Assembly: GCF_009727055.1 (NCBI RefSeq) | Contig: NC_052350.1 | Location: forward strand, 33,690,172 to 33,754,171 | Reading direction: 5' to 3' | From: Benincasa hispida | Lineage: Eukaryota; Streptophyta; Magnoliopsida; Cucurbitales; Cucurbitaceae | Length of the DNA stretch: 64,000 nucleotides | In this document: positions 1 through 11,498 of the stretch, one piece after another | Position numbering within the stretch: the stretch's first letter is position 1 | Layout: each line of letters opens with the position of its first letter | Position numbers and translations under genes: made by a program | Notes under the pieces: generated by a model | What the model was told of the DNA's origin: nothing | Seen by the model: only the letters and a program-made list of their open reading frames with translations | The model's database searches: none

Positions 1-753
1 AGTTATATTGGACCAATTTAACAATACACTTAGATAAATTGTTAACCGGATTTATCTAAATAACGAACCCTAGGTTTAAAACACTTAGTGGGAGAAAAAT
101 GATGTATATGATATGTCAATTTCCTTTCACGTTCTCCGTAATAGTTCACACCATGAGATCTATGCTCGATCTCGTGGAACCATTTGCTTAGGTCCCCCTA
201 AGGAAGATGTTTGCATAGGTCAATATCAAGGAGAATGAAAGAAGTGTTTATAGTAGGTGGAAGAGGGATGGTGTCAACACATCCCATAGTTTCCTTCATT
301 AGTTTCAATAAAGTTTCATGCTCGGCCCGGTCGCACCTTTGATTGTGTCCTCCTAATGAAGGTATTTGCATGAAATTTTACTCAAACTCCAGTATTGGAT
401 AGGATTGCTCTAGTTTTTTGCCTCAATCGATTTTCCTACAGTTGGCTCATTGGGGAGGAACTCTAGAATCTAAAATGAAAGGTTACACTTACGAGAAATT
501 GTTAAGTAAGATAATAATTTCTTGACCAAACAATGGTGACTAATCATTATAGGAGTAAGAGTTATTCTAGTGTAATGATTGGTTGAGAATGTCTCAATTC
601 AGTGAAGGAGTGACAGGCCACCCAATGGTGGCTTTCATCCTTACTCACTAAAGCATCATTGCAAAATTTGATGTCACATAAAGTACATTAGAATTTTGCT
701 AAAATTAATTGGTTTTCATGGGTAATGTTTAATAACTAATATAAATAATTTGT
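1..753 (+). mobile_element. Ty1/copia untranslated leader (5' part outside window)
   Basis: This non-coding stretch precedes the gag start at 754. It matches the leader of element E1 (about 33550-34365) in order: a block like 'gagatctatgctcg', a 'gtttgcataggtcaat' block, a 'gtgtcaacacatcc' block, and a final part where 'gagttattctag' is followed by 'catcattgca'. The leader between PBS and gag in this family is about 2 kb, so the PBS and 5' LTR lie beyond the left edge. No open frame is expected here. Confidence 0.6.
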
Positions 754-1551
754 ATGGTTTCAACAACCTTTAACATGACTAGTGCTACATATTATCTTTT
801 AAGTGTTGATAAATTAAATGGCGGCAACTATACAAATTGGGAACATACAATTAACATTGTGTTAATCATCGATGACCTGCGATTTGTCCTACTAGAGGAG
901 TGTCCTCAAGTACCGCTCAAAATGCAGCCCAAAATGTTTAGGATGCTTACGATAGATGGGTGAGGGCAAATAAAAAGGCCTGAGTGTGCATACTTATTAC
1001 TTTACCTGAAGTTTTGGCAAAGAAGCATGAATTCATGGTCACTATACACAAGATCATAGGATCATTGTAAGAGATGTTTGACAACTGTCCTCACAGATCA
1101 AACATGACGCTCTTAAATACATTTTGAATGCCCGTATAGAAGAAAGGACATCTGTCAAAGAACACATTTTCAACATGATGGTCCACTTTAATGTGGCTGA
1201 AATGAATGAGATCATCATCGATGAGGCCAGTTAAGTTAGCTTTATTCTGGAAATTCTACCAAAGAGTTTCCTGCAGTTCTATAGCAAAGCTGTTAAGAAC
1301 AAGCTTGACTACAACACGACCACCTTCCTTAATGAAATATAGACTTACCAATCCTCGATGAAAGTCAAGAAGCAGAAAGAAAAGGTAAATGTTGTCACTT
1401 CCTCTAAGAAGTTCTATAGTGGTTCAACCTTTGGAACTAAGTTTATGTCTTCTTCATCAGGCACCACAAAGTGGAAGAAGAAGAAGAGAGATCAAGGGAA
1501 TAAAGCTAACCATATTGCAGCCCAAAGGGGCAGGAAGGCCAAGGTTGCCAA
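754..1551 (+). pseudogene. Ty1/copia gag pseudogene, 3'-truncated
   Basis: The capsid-like Gag (UBN2 type) packages the element's RNA into cytoplasmic particles. The first frame from ATG 754 reads LNGGNYTNWEHTINIV then IDDLRFVLLEECP, the conserved N-terminal part of copia Gag. A stop follows at 961. Homology continues in shifted frames: a FDNCPHRSNMTLLNTF-type segment near 1080, a segment equivalent to the QEGTSIREHVLNMMVHF of M2 near 1150, and a basic Lys/Arg-rich tail near 1470-1550. The sequence stops just before the CCHC zinc knuckle, where an LTR-like repeat begins, so zinc knuckle, protease, integrase and RT are absent. At least one stop and two frame changes make it non-functional. Confidence 0.75.
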
Positions 1552-2522
1552 ATGACCCTTTTGAGCAATTGGTTATAGCTACTTGACTCAATAAGTGATC
1601 ATAGGCAAGCATTTATATAGTTATACACTAAGCAAACAGGATTAACCCTTAAAGATTCAACTTAGCTCATGGCATTAAACTTTCCCCTTACCCCGTGGAA
1701 ATTAGTTACCCGTAATAAATGAAAAAGTGATGGTACAGATGGAGGATATAATCAAAGTAGTCATGATGATATATAGATAGAGATAGAATTGTTGTTTACA
1801 AAATGAGTAATCTCTTAAAGTCACAATGTAATACAACAGTGAAAGATAAGAACAAAATAATGAAAAGGCAGTTTTCAGCAATTTCTTGCTTCCAACAGAT
1901 GTAGCGTTAAGGTTGTTGGCGATAAATGGCAAGAATGTTGTGGAGAAGGTTCTCTCAAACTCTTTGCTCTGGTGAAGTTTCGATGGTAATTTGGAGGGGA
2001 GTTTTGAAGTGGAAGTTCACATAAATGTTTTTGGTTGTGCTCTTTGCTTGTGGTGTAAGTATCGTGTCTAAGGGTGTTCTTAGGCAAAATCTCGACACCT
2101 TGTCATGCTCGCCAGGGCTCTATTTATAGAGCCACCCACTGACATCTTCGAGGATTTAGAAATGGATAGTCACCATCTCTGACTAGGTTGGTGAGAATGT
2201 CAACGTTGTTATCATGCTCAACATTCTGAATCAATGGCAAAATATCCACTGGGATTGTGTCAGAGATCCCAATACATACGATCAATTATTTATTCATCGT
2301 GTAGGAGTTCGACATATGCGAATAGATCCTACGATCAACTGCAAAATATACACTTTGACACTGTATTAACTCATGATATGTGGTCAGTGGGGATTTTAAG
2401 TGTAGTTCAGGCAAGTATAATTTTAAACATGAATTCCTAGTATTATTATCGCATATTTAGCCTATCTAACCTTATTATTCTAAGAAAAAGGCTACAATAA
2501 CATGTATTTCTACAAGTTATCA
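1552..2522 (+). mobile_element. R1-type LTR fragment (5'-truncated)
   Basis: This matches about 21985-23020 in the same orientation. Shared landmarks are 'ttggttatagct', 'aagcaaacaggatt', the 'tcttgcttccatcagatg'-like block and the ending 'tatttctacaagttatca'. The longer copy starts TGATGAATATG and ends CTACCA, which suggests an LTR; no coding sequence links it to a named family. Here it abuts the broken gag directly, so its 5' part was lost or the join is a deletion. A TATA-like 'ctatttatagag' lies near 2110. Confidence 0.55.
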
Positions 2523-4440
2523 CACCCCTAAATTTAGAACAATGTTTGCCCTCAAGTATATCTTATACTAAGGAAATTCAAACTTACTCTACACCTCTAA
2601 GTTATACTGAGTAGCTTCTCAGAATGCTATTCACTTGCACTCCTTTCATAATCCCCACTACTCTCTTAAGCTTATTCAATTTTTTAAAGAAATATTTTCT
2701 AAGTTTAAATCCAACAAACATCCACTCAAAAGCCTTTTTCTCACTTCAAATAATTTTCTTTCCTTTTTTGTTTTGGATAATGCGTTTGTTTAAGAAAGAC
2801 ACTTTTGACAATTTACGATTACTTATTTGAATTATAGATAGGGCATGGATGCCTATAAATAGAGCCAAGAGACTTCATTTTCTTAGATCACAACTCAGAA
2901 ATACCGTAAAAGAGTAGGAGAGTGGAGCAAACTTTGCGTTAGAGCCAAATCCATGTGTTAGATATAGAGGACGCATTGGACAGTGAGGTCTGAGAAGAAT
3001 GCATCAACTTGGGACGAGGAGTTCTCCCAATTTACTCATGCGTTTGGAGTGATTCTAAAGCCACCTGAAAGCTCTGAAATTCTAGTTTTTAGGGTAAGCT
3101 GCCTGAAGAAAACCTCGAAGGGATCGGGCTGGAAACGGAAAAGAAGACAAAAGGGTCAGGCTGTCGAATCAGTTTGGGTCAGTCTTGAAGATTCTGTGAT
3201 TCCGGCCAAACCACGAGAAGTTCTGAGCTCAACTTTTAGGGTAAGCTTCCTGAGAAATTTTAGAATATGTTTTTAGAAGGAAGTATCTCAAAATAAGGTC
3301 TAGAACTATGAGTAATCTAAGCTGTTGTAAGTTGAATCTGAATTCTAGGGGTGAAAAAGGAGCCCAAGGTAGAAAAGGGAGCTACTAAAGTGAAAAGCTC
3401 CTAAGCAATCAAGGTGAGTGGCTAAAACGTTTTGACTAAAACATTTGCTTATAATGTTTGATTACAACATGTTATAGAAAGCATGTTTTAAATTATTCTC
3501 ATGCCAGCTAGTTTTACAAAGTGATTCCAAGCAAACCATGAGTTATGTTTTAAACGCATGTATGTGTGAGAAATTGTTGAAAAGCAATTTATATGTGTTA
3601 AATATACTCAGCATGTGTTAGTACCTTTAAAGCCATGTTTTTATATGTGTTATACATTACATGCTTCAAAGAGAGAAAGTCATTTATGACTAGTTTTACT
3701 TAAAACGCGGTACTGAAGGACATTTTGAGACGGTATCCGCCCAACTAGATACTGAAGGACATTTGAGAAAATATCTATTGGTACTGAAGGACGGTTGAGA
3801 AGGTATCTAAACAGAAGTACCTAAGGTATGACGGTACTTAGTATGGCCATGTACACGTAGGTAGTTAGAGTCAGAGATTGAGCAAAAGGGTTCTCTCTTG
3901 ACTAACAGTTGGTGTTGGGATTGTTTTATCCACAGTAAGGGTTATTCTCAACTTAGAAATAGTTTTACTTTTTTATGATTAAAACAGCTTTATATGTTTG
4001 ATACTTGGAAAATGTTTATACTGCAGTACAAGTAATGTAGAAGCTTATATTTCAATTAAACTCTTTATTGAGATTTTGCATGAGAATCAATTATCTTCCT
4101 TAAGTCATAGCTCACCCCGTTTTCAAATGTTTTATTTCTCCCTCCCACAGGTAGTGGTCAAATCCTCTGAAGATAGCTCTGCATCTGCTCTGCCACTAAA
4201 GGATCAAAAGATTTGTAACCCGTCTGTTATGTGGTTACTGATAATATTGTACACATGTTACTGTTGTTCATATAGGGACTAGGGTTCGTGGGTTTTAGGA
4301 CTTGTAAATCTAATGTTCTAATGACTCTAAATATGTTATGTTTCTAAATTAATAAATTGTGGGCCTAAAGGCATTCTGCTGTACATAAGTTATATTTTGG
4401 TAGCAGAGTTATTCCGCAAAAGTTATTAGGCAATAAGTGT
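2523..4440 (+). mobile_element. Probable Ty3/gypsy-like LTR relic
   Basis: About 1.9 kb without credible coding sequence. It opens with 'cacccctaaattt', resembling the start of Del/Tekay-type LTRs. It has a TATA-like 'gcctataaatagagcc' at about 2850 and a repeated motif 'tactgaaggac' at about 3711, 3757 and 3781, each followed by a 'gagaaggtatct'-like piece. A 97-codon frame at 2983-3276 contains a partial internal duplication ('ttttagggtaagc' near 3087 and 3235) and resembles no protein I know. The 3' terminus is not clear. The gypsy assignment rests on composition and motif memory only. Confidence 0.35.
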
Positions 4441-4441
4441 C

Positions 4442-4875
4442 AGCCACAAGGTTGATAAAAGTGACTTATTTCTTGGTCCAATCATATGCAAACTCATTAC
4501 ATAGGATACCCCCACGCCTCATGTCAATACATGAACGAATCAGGATCACTTCATTTGTAGCACCTTTACAACAACTTGTAACAACTACAGAGTGGGTTGC
4601 ATCCTATAGTGTCACCAGAATAAGGCACCCAACCTTATTCATATACTATAGATCATTTTGACTATTTACTCGAACTTGATTCACTTTTATATCTCCACAT
4701 AAAGATTACGTATTCATATAATAGTCATGGGTCTTAGTTTATTGGATTTAGACTTTATAAGTGCAATTTATAGATTCAATAACAACTTTATTGAAGTAAT
4801 GTCGAATAACATCTTTATTGATAATAGAATATGATTACTTTACAAACTACGAGTTTTAGAACATACAACCTAACA
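4442..4875 (-). mobile_element. 3' LTR fragment of copia element M1
   Basis: Read on the minus strand, this begins TGTTAGG at 4875 and runs through 'ttctaaaactcgtag', an AATAAA-rich stretch, the 'tatgtggagatataaaag' block and the conserved hairpin (4618-4640). It stops about 430 bp into the LTR, against the gypsy-like relic. It follows the M1 pol end with a weak polypurine tract (minus-strand 'aagtaggagt', about 4880), as expected for a 3' LTR. The other 1.5 kb or so of this LTR is missing. Confidence 0.7.
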
Positions 4876-5019
4876 ATACTCCTACTTGACTAAAACTTCA
4901 AGGGATAAATATATACAAATAATGTTGAGTGAGAGAATAAAAAGTATAAATACAACAAACTAGGGCATCAGATACCCATAAATTCTCTCACTTGCCCTAG
5001 TTATAAGTATCTTGTAGAC

Positions 5020-5619
5020 CTAGTCCTACTAGGTGACCTTCAAACACTTTAGCTGAGATGGCCTTCATAAATGGATCAACTAAGTTGTTTTGTGAGGCTA
5101 TCTGCGTGACAATCATGTCTCTTCTGTGTACAATCTGCCTAATGAGATGGTACTTCCGCTCAATGTGTTTTCCATGTTTATGGCTTCGAGGTTACTTTGA
5201 GTTTCCAACCACGTTTATGGTAATTCATTTGCTGCTTCACTTGCAGCTACATACTTAGCTTTCATTGTGGAGTCAGCAATACAACTTTCCTAGATACTCC
5301 TCCACACTACTACTACTCCATTCCGACTGAATACTAACCCTGAAGTTGATTTCCTTGAATCGATATCTGTCTGGAAGTCAGAATTAATGTATCCAGTAAA
5401 ATCTCCGAAGATACTTGAGGAAGTTCTTAACGGAAGTCCAATGATCATATCCTAGATTGGACTAAAATCTACTAACTATTCCGACTACATAGCATATGTC
5501 GGGATGAGTACACAACATGGCATACATTAAGCTCCGTACTACTGATGCATATGGAATTCGATTCATAACCTTAACATCTTGAGGTGTCTTAGGACTTTGT
5601 TCCTTAGACAAATGAATTA
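5020..5619 (-). pseudogene. Copia M1 pol, C-terminal part (RT end and RNase H)
   Basis: This is the downstream half of the M1 pol pseudogene, split from the rest (7484-10096) by a solo LTR. On the minus strand it reads HLSKEQSPKTPQDV, then SLMYAMLCTHPDICYVVGIV at 5462-5659, the conserved thumb of Ty1/copia reverse transcriptase. It then enters RNase H, with a GYTDSDF-equivalent, an ADSTMKAKY-like segment near 5260, and the terminal KVFEGHL segment near 5040. Several frame changes and stops are present. RNase H degrades the RNA template during reverse transcription; this copy cannot do so. Confidence 0.75.
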
Positions 5620-7483
5620 TGTAGGATTGTATCAACAGCAGTGGAAGCACAAGGATCATCTAAGCACTCAAATTCACTAATTTTGGCAAAATATAAAGCA
5701 TGTTTTTGCAGAAAAAGGTGAGTTTCAAGACATACCTATTGTAGAACTTCTTCAAAGCTCCTTCTCCAGCTGCTATCTTCTACAAATCTTACTATAGATC
5801 ACCTCAAGACCTTCCCCACTATTCTCTTGGTGCTCTAGATTGAGTTGTGGGACTCAAAACAAGCTTGAATCAAGGGATGAAAGAGAAAAGCTCACTGCAA
5901 CAACCTTGTTGAAGAACTTTTCTTCAAACCGAATTTTCTCTAAAATTCTCTATAGACTCCATACCCAATTTTCACTCCAATCTCTTCATTATATTGCAAA
6001 TCAACATGCAAAGAGAAGAGTTGCATGAGTTGCAGCTCATGCTTGGAAAAGATAAAGCCAAGACATTGCTTCATGTGTGAGCTACTTAGGTGATGGATAA
6101 TGGAAAATTCCTTTTTTCCATTTAGTGTGTTTTGTTGCAAATTTTTCCAATCTTATCTAAAAATAAAAATTTGATTTTATAAATCTATTTTGATTTTAAA
6201 AATGAAATTTAATTAATTTCATAAATTAACTATTAAATAAAACTTAATTAATTTAATATCAAATATTAAATTAATTTTAACACATATCCATCTTTATATA
6301 TTTAAATCATTTTTAGATATATAAATTCTCCTATTTCGTTTAATTCTAAAATTAAACATACAATTATATCTCATATAACTACTAATTCCCTTAATTCTAA
6401 TTTGAACGTTTCAAATTAACTTATCACGCTATTCTAAAGCTAGTCTGTTACGAGCTAGTAAGGGGACCTCGCGGACCTACAAATCATGGGCTCCAACGAT
6501 CTGAGATTAATTGGCTATACTCATTAGACCAAATCAATCCTCATTCGTTAACTAATGGGTCACTTCACTAAAGCCCATAGTTGTACTCCCCTCACTGTAG
6601 ATACATTATGTCCACATGATTTAACCATAATCACCAAGTCGACCCTTCATAGGTTGTTCGTAATAATGGTTGGGTCAAATATTTGTTTTACCCCCGAGAT
6701 TACGTCTTATTTCTCAAGTTCCTACTGATCCTCTAATGAACAACTGGTTTGTGATCCAATCACCAAACCAAACTCTCTCAGCCCAGTGAGAGGGTGGGAC
6801 CCCTTATTCAAGATCTGGATTCAGTACTTGAGAGAACAACCTTTCTCCTATCCCTTAATCGGGTAGGCGTGAACTCCGTCTTGCATCCTATATCTCCAAC
6901 TATCTATCCGGTCTTACCCGTAAAATGGGATTCTTATTGAGTCGGCGATGTTGAGCCAACCCTCAACTATGCAAATCTAAGGATAATCCCAAATAAACAG
7001 GAGTTCATAGTTAGCTCAGGATTAAGATCGAGCTACCTAGGTCATCTAGGTGAAATATTCAGTCTTAAACAATAAACAGCGTTATAAAGTAAGAGTGACT
7101 TATTTCTTGGTCCTGATCTTATGAATACTCATTGCATAGGATGCCCCTACTCCTCATGTCATAACATATACGAATTTGGATCACATCGTATGTAGCACTT
7201 TACAACTCTTTGTAACAACTACAAAGTAGGTCGAATCCAATGGTGTTACCAGAATAAGGTACCCAACCTCATTCATGTACCATAGATCATTTTGACTATT
7301 TACTCGAACCCGATCCACTCTTATGTCTCCACATAAAGTTCAAGTATGCATACAATAGTCATGGGTCTTAGTTTATTGGATTTAGACTTTCATACAATTT
7401 ATAAGATCAATCACTAGTATATTGATAATAGAAAATGTTTATTATTTTACAAACTGCGAGTTTTTAGGACATAAAACCCAACA
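5620..7483 (-). mobile_element. Solo LTR (LTR-A family) nested in M1 pol
   Basis: A 1,864-bp LTR with no internal region. On the minus strand it starts TGTTGGGTTTTATG (7483) and ends ATCCTACA (5620). The flanks read AATTA (5615-5619) and AATTC (7484-7488), a 4/5 match to a 5-bp target-site duplication. Removing it restores a continuous pol reading (CATGGAATT joined to CATTTGTC, as in E1 at about 36935). It carries the LTR hairpin at 7252-7274. Small open frames inside it are not genes. Solo LTRs arise by recombination between the two LTRs of an element. Confidence 0.85.
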
Positions 7484-10096
7484 AATTCCATGTTTGAAAG
7501 GCAACATACCTTTCTTGGAATTTTGCATTTGATATCTAGACAACATCATGTCTATATAAGATGCCTAAGAAAATGCTAAATTTCTAGTCCTTAAGAAAAT
7601 GCTAAATTTCTAGTCCTTTAGTTCCGAACTATTTGGATCCCAAGAACATACTGCGCTTCACTCAAATCTTTCATTTGGAATTGCATAGCAAGCCATCTCT
7701 TGACGTCAGCCAAAATTCTACTTCATTTCCTATGAGTAGAATATCATCAACATATAGAACCAAAAAAGTGACAGTTTTATTAACGATTTTCTTGTAAACA
7801 CAAGGTTTGTCAACATTTTGTTCAAAACCATAAGATTTAATCGCAGTATCAAATCTCATATACCTGGATCGAGACGCTTGTTTCAACCCATAAATGGATC
7901 GATTAAGCTTGCAAACTTTTTGCTCTTGACCTTGTTTTATAAATCCTTCTGGTTGAGACATATAGGTACTCTCCTCAAGATAGCCATTCAGCAAGGTTGT
8001 TTGACATCCATTTGCCAGATTTCATAATCATAAAATGTAGCTATGGACAAGAGTATTCTAATTGACTTTATCATGGCAACCGGAGAGAAAGTTTCTTCAT
8101 AGTCCACTCCTACTCTTTAGGTAAACTCTTTTCCCATAAGCCTAGCTTTTTAGCTCTGTACCTTTCCAGCTTGGTCTCGTTTTCTCTTGTAGATTCACTT
8201 ACAACACGATGGATTTTACCCCTTCTGGTTGATCTACAAGGTCCCAGACTAAATTGAAGTACATTGACTACATTTCAAGATCTATGGCTTTAACCCACTA
8301 TTCTTTGTCCACACCATCCATTGCTTGTTTGAAAGTTAATGGATCCTATAAGCCATCATCAGGTATGATGACTTCAGTTTAAGTTAACCCCATGTACCGA
8401 TCAGGCTGTTGCACAACCCTTCCACTACATCGAGGCATTCTCAACTCTTGAGAAGGACGTAGAATATCAGTTTCATCAACAACTTTTCTTGATGGACCTG
8501 TGCGATCTACAACTCTTGTTGATGCATTTGTCATTTCTCTGGTCATTTCTTCTATTACTAGCCTACTGCGAGGTTGGTGATTCTTGATGTGGTTTTCCTT
8601 TAAGAAAGTTGCATTTTTCGATACAAATACTTTAACTTCCTGGGGATCATAAAAATAACCACCTTTTGTTTCTTTGGGGTAACCTATAAATAGGCATACT
8701 TTTGAACGATGTTCCAGTTTCTTAGGATTTTGCACCAACACGTGTGTTGGAAATCCCCATATCCTAAAGTGATGTAAACTACCTTTACGTCTTTTCCAGA
8801 GCTCGTAAGATGTTTCAGAAACACTTTTCGAAGGAACTATGTTCAAGATATATACTGCAGTCTGAACTGCGTAACCCCAAAAGGAACTTGGTAACTGGGC
8901 ATAACTCATCATGGAACAAACCATGTCCAACAAGGTTATTTTTCTCCTTTCTACCACATCATTTTGTTGAGGTGCACCAAGTGCTGTGAGTTGGGACTGG
9001 CTTCCATGCTCTATCAAATAGTCTTGGAATTCCAAGTCCATATACCCATCACCTCGATCTGATCGAAGTGTTTTAAGCTTTTACCTAATTGGTTCTCAAC
9101 CTCAGCTTTATATTTTTTGAACTTTTCAAATGTTTTGGATTTATAATGCATTACGTAAATATGCCCATACCTCGAATGGTCATCAAAAAAGCTAATAAAA
9201 TATTCATACCCTCCTCTAACTTTAACATTCATAGGACCACAAAGATCCGAATGTACCAGCTCTAAGGGCTCTTTGGCTCTAAAACCTTTTCTAGAAAAAG
9301 ATCTTTTAGTCATTCTACCCTCAAGACATGATCCACGCGGTGGTAATGAGTTGTCTTCTAACTGATTTAGATAACCATGTTCTTCACCAATCTCGCAATC
9401 CTGTTGAGATTTATGTGACCAAGTGTCAAGTGTCAAAGATAGGCATTTAGAGAAACTTTCCTTTTCTTATTTTGAATCTCAGCTGTTTTAAACATCTCTA
9501 TGTTCAAAACGGCTTTTATCTCAGTCAGTTTTAACATGTACAGGCTATTTTCTAATTTTGCAGAACAAATATTAGTGTCTTTCGAAGTAATGAATACTTC
9601 ATTATTTTCAAAAGAAACTTTAAAATTTCGTTCCAGCAAACATGAGACGGATATTAAATTCCTTTTCACAAAAGGTATATAATAAACATTTTCAAGTAAA
9701 ATGTTCCTATCTCCTATAAATAACTTCATATCTCCCAATGCTTTAGTTGAAACAACCTCCCTGATCCCTACCTTAAAGGTTGCTTCACCTTCTGTAAGTT
9801 GTCTCCAGGAACTAGATTCCTCAGAGAAAATACAGATATGATTAGTGGCACCTAAATCTATTATCCAGGTCTATTTATCATTTTCCACTAAGCATGTTTC
9901 AATGACAAGTAAATCAATCTTGTTGTTCGAATTTTTCATTCTTATCTATATTGTTCAAAACTTTAGATGAGTTGGAAGATAGAGGACAATCCTCTGTTAA
10001 AACCTGTTTTGAATCATCATTTGCTAGTAATTTTCTTGTCGAATTGTTATTATCGTTAATTAAAGCGGAAGTGAGTATTTTAGAAGAATTTGACAT
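7484..10096 (-). pseudogene. Copia M1 gag-pol pseudogene, N-terminal and central part
   Basis: The minus-strand polyprotein starts at 10096 (MSNSSKILTS). Only about 60 residues of Gag remain before the protease region; capsid and CCHC knuckle are missing through a deletion shared with E1. Protease: DLGATNH replaces the usual DSG. Integrase: a GAG-pre segment at 9433-9738, LVHSDLCGPMNVKVRGGYEY near 9240, and APQQNDVVERR at 8930-8980, where the usual Asn-Gly is Asn-Asp. RT: MLNGYLEESTYMSQPEGF, then KLNRSIYGLKQASRS, and an intact YVDD box near 7745. Frame breaks fall at about 9900, 9436, 9041 and 8379-7994. The element once encoded its own protease, integrase and RT; it is now dead. Confidence 0.85.
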
Positions 10097-10585
10097 GCTG
10101 AAAATTTAAACATATTCTTATTGGTAATTGCAACTAGATCCAAATCAAGTTTTAGCAAAAAGTAATAAGGTACCCATAACTATTATTTATTTGCAACGAT
10201 ACTATAGTGAGTCAGAATAAGTGCTACCGAGGGGCAGTCAAATACTCCTTCACTAAAGCAAGACAATCTTGATTAAAATACTATCTCCAAAATAACTCAT
10301 ATTTTGATAGTCATTTAGCTACCGTTTTTTTGTCAGAACTTACTAACACTTTAGTAATTCTGTAAATGTAACCCGCCATTTTCAGACCTCAGTGGTCGGC
10401 CCCAACGATGCTATCGAATTGGAAAGTCAAAGTTGGAAAATGACCTAAGAAATCCTATCCATTTATGGAGTTTGAGTTGTTCCGAATTCTATGTTACAAC
10501 CCTCTAAGGGGATAACCATCATTAAATGACTAGCAAGGCCGATTTAAAGACGACTAGCAGGCGCAACATAGGAATCTCACGATCT
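10097..10585 (-). mobile_element. Copia M1 leader fragment
   Basis: Non-coding minus-strand sequence upstream of the M1 start codon, matching the E1 leader at 33905-34365. Shared blocks include 'gagattcctatgttg', 'gagggttgtaacatag', 'tacccctcggtagc'-like and 'ctatagtatcgttgca'. It stops at about 10585, where an LTR end in the opposite orientation begins, so the PBS and 5' LTR of M1 are lost. Confidence 0.65.
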
Positions 10586-10925
10586 AAACAAATTCTTCTT
10601 GGCAACTTAGAGATTCTAAAAGAGTTTTAGAATTTAAGTCCTTAATTCTCTCTCAATTTCTATTCTAAATTCATCCCTAATTTAGTCACTCATTGGATCC
10701 CACGATCCCATTCTAAGGTCGCAGAATAGTCAGGAAGACTCTCGTGGTGGTTCACAACCGGTTCATGAGAAGATTCAAGCGAAATTGGTGGTCAATTTGG
10801 AGCTACAAAAGTTGTATCTCAAACCCTAATTTCAAAGTTATTTGCATGCATGTTTTATCTATAAAATTAATGAAATTTAGAGTGCTTAAGATCCAAATTG
10901 TTTTCGCATGCACATTGTTTATCCT
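10586..10925 (+). mobile_element. LTR 3'-end fragment (LTR-A/B type)
   Basis: The block from 10735 to 10925 follows the order seen at the end of complete LTRs such as 13370-13546 and 17515-17726: a 'gtggtggttcaca' segment, an 'aaaccctaattt'-like segment, 'atgcatgttttatct', and 'tagagtgcttaagatcc'. The orientation is +, opposite to the surrounding M1. The stretch 10586-10735 is less certain. The following 230 bp (10926-11159) show nothing I can assign. Confidence 0.45.
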
Positions 10926-11159
10926 TACACAACAATCACAGACATTCCAAGTGGTATGAGAAAAGTAATTGAAAAGATGAAAGGATACCATCTTCATAAT
11001 GGAAATCAAGATTCATTATAAAGTTCAAAGAGAGACTTGATCAGTTTTGTAGGAATAAATCCATCATTTTAACACAATATTTCAGTTTATTGATGGGATG
11101 TTGGAATTCCTTTGTGGACAGTAATTTCTCTTCAAATAGTGGTGTTATAAATGGAGTTA

Positions 11160-11498
11160 TAAAGAAAGATTATATAATTCTCTTTGGGGTTACATGGTTA
11201 TCGTTTTAAATATAGTTCTCTTCAATTAACAGTGTTATAAAGAAAGAATATATTTTGTGGTACGATCTTATATAGACTCACTGTATAGGATACCTCCACT
11301 TACATGTCATCACACGAACGATTTGGATTAATTTCTGTAACACTTATAATTGTTGTAACATTTACAAAGTAGGCCGTATCTATAGCGTTATCAGGATAAG
11401 GTACCTAGCCTTATCCATATACCTATAGGCTTTTCAGGTTATTCCTTGAATACGACCCAGTTGTATGTCAAACACATATTGTTCAAGTTACAATAAAT
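11160..11498 (-). mobile_element. M2 3' LTR (LTR-B), distal part
   Basis: This matches 24395-24715, the M2 5' LTR, in the same minus orientation: 'ttacatggttatcg', 'cagtgttataaag', and the hairpin GGATAAGG/CCTTATCC at 11394-11416. It is separated from its proximal part (13552-13710) by a solo LTR. The end corresponding to 23429-24390 is missing, so the LTR is truncated. Confidence 0.7.

Noticed and set aside
2983..3276. 97-codon frame with an internal repeat
   Set aside because: It sits in an LTR-like relic after a TATA-like box; the internal similarity is nucleotide-level, and no protein family fits.
5840..6140. Overlapping 60-66-codon frames on both strands
   Set aside because: Both lie within the solo LTR 5620-7483; the sequence aligns with non-coding parts of other LTRs.
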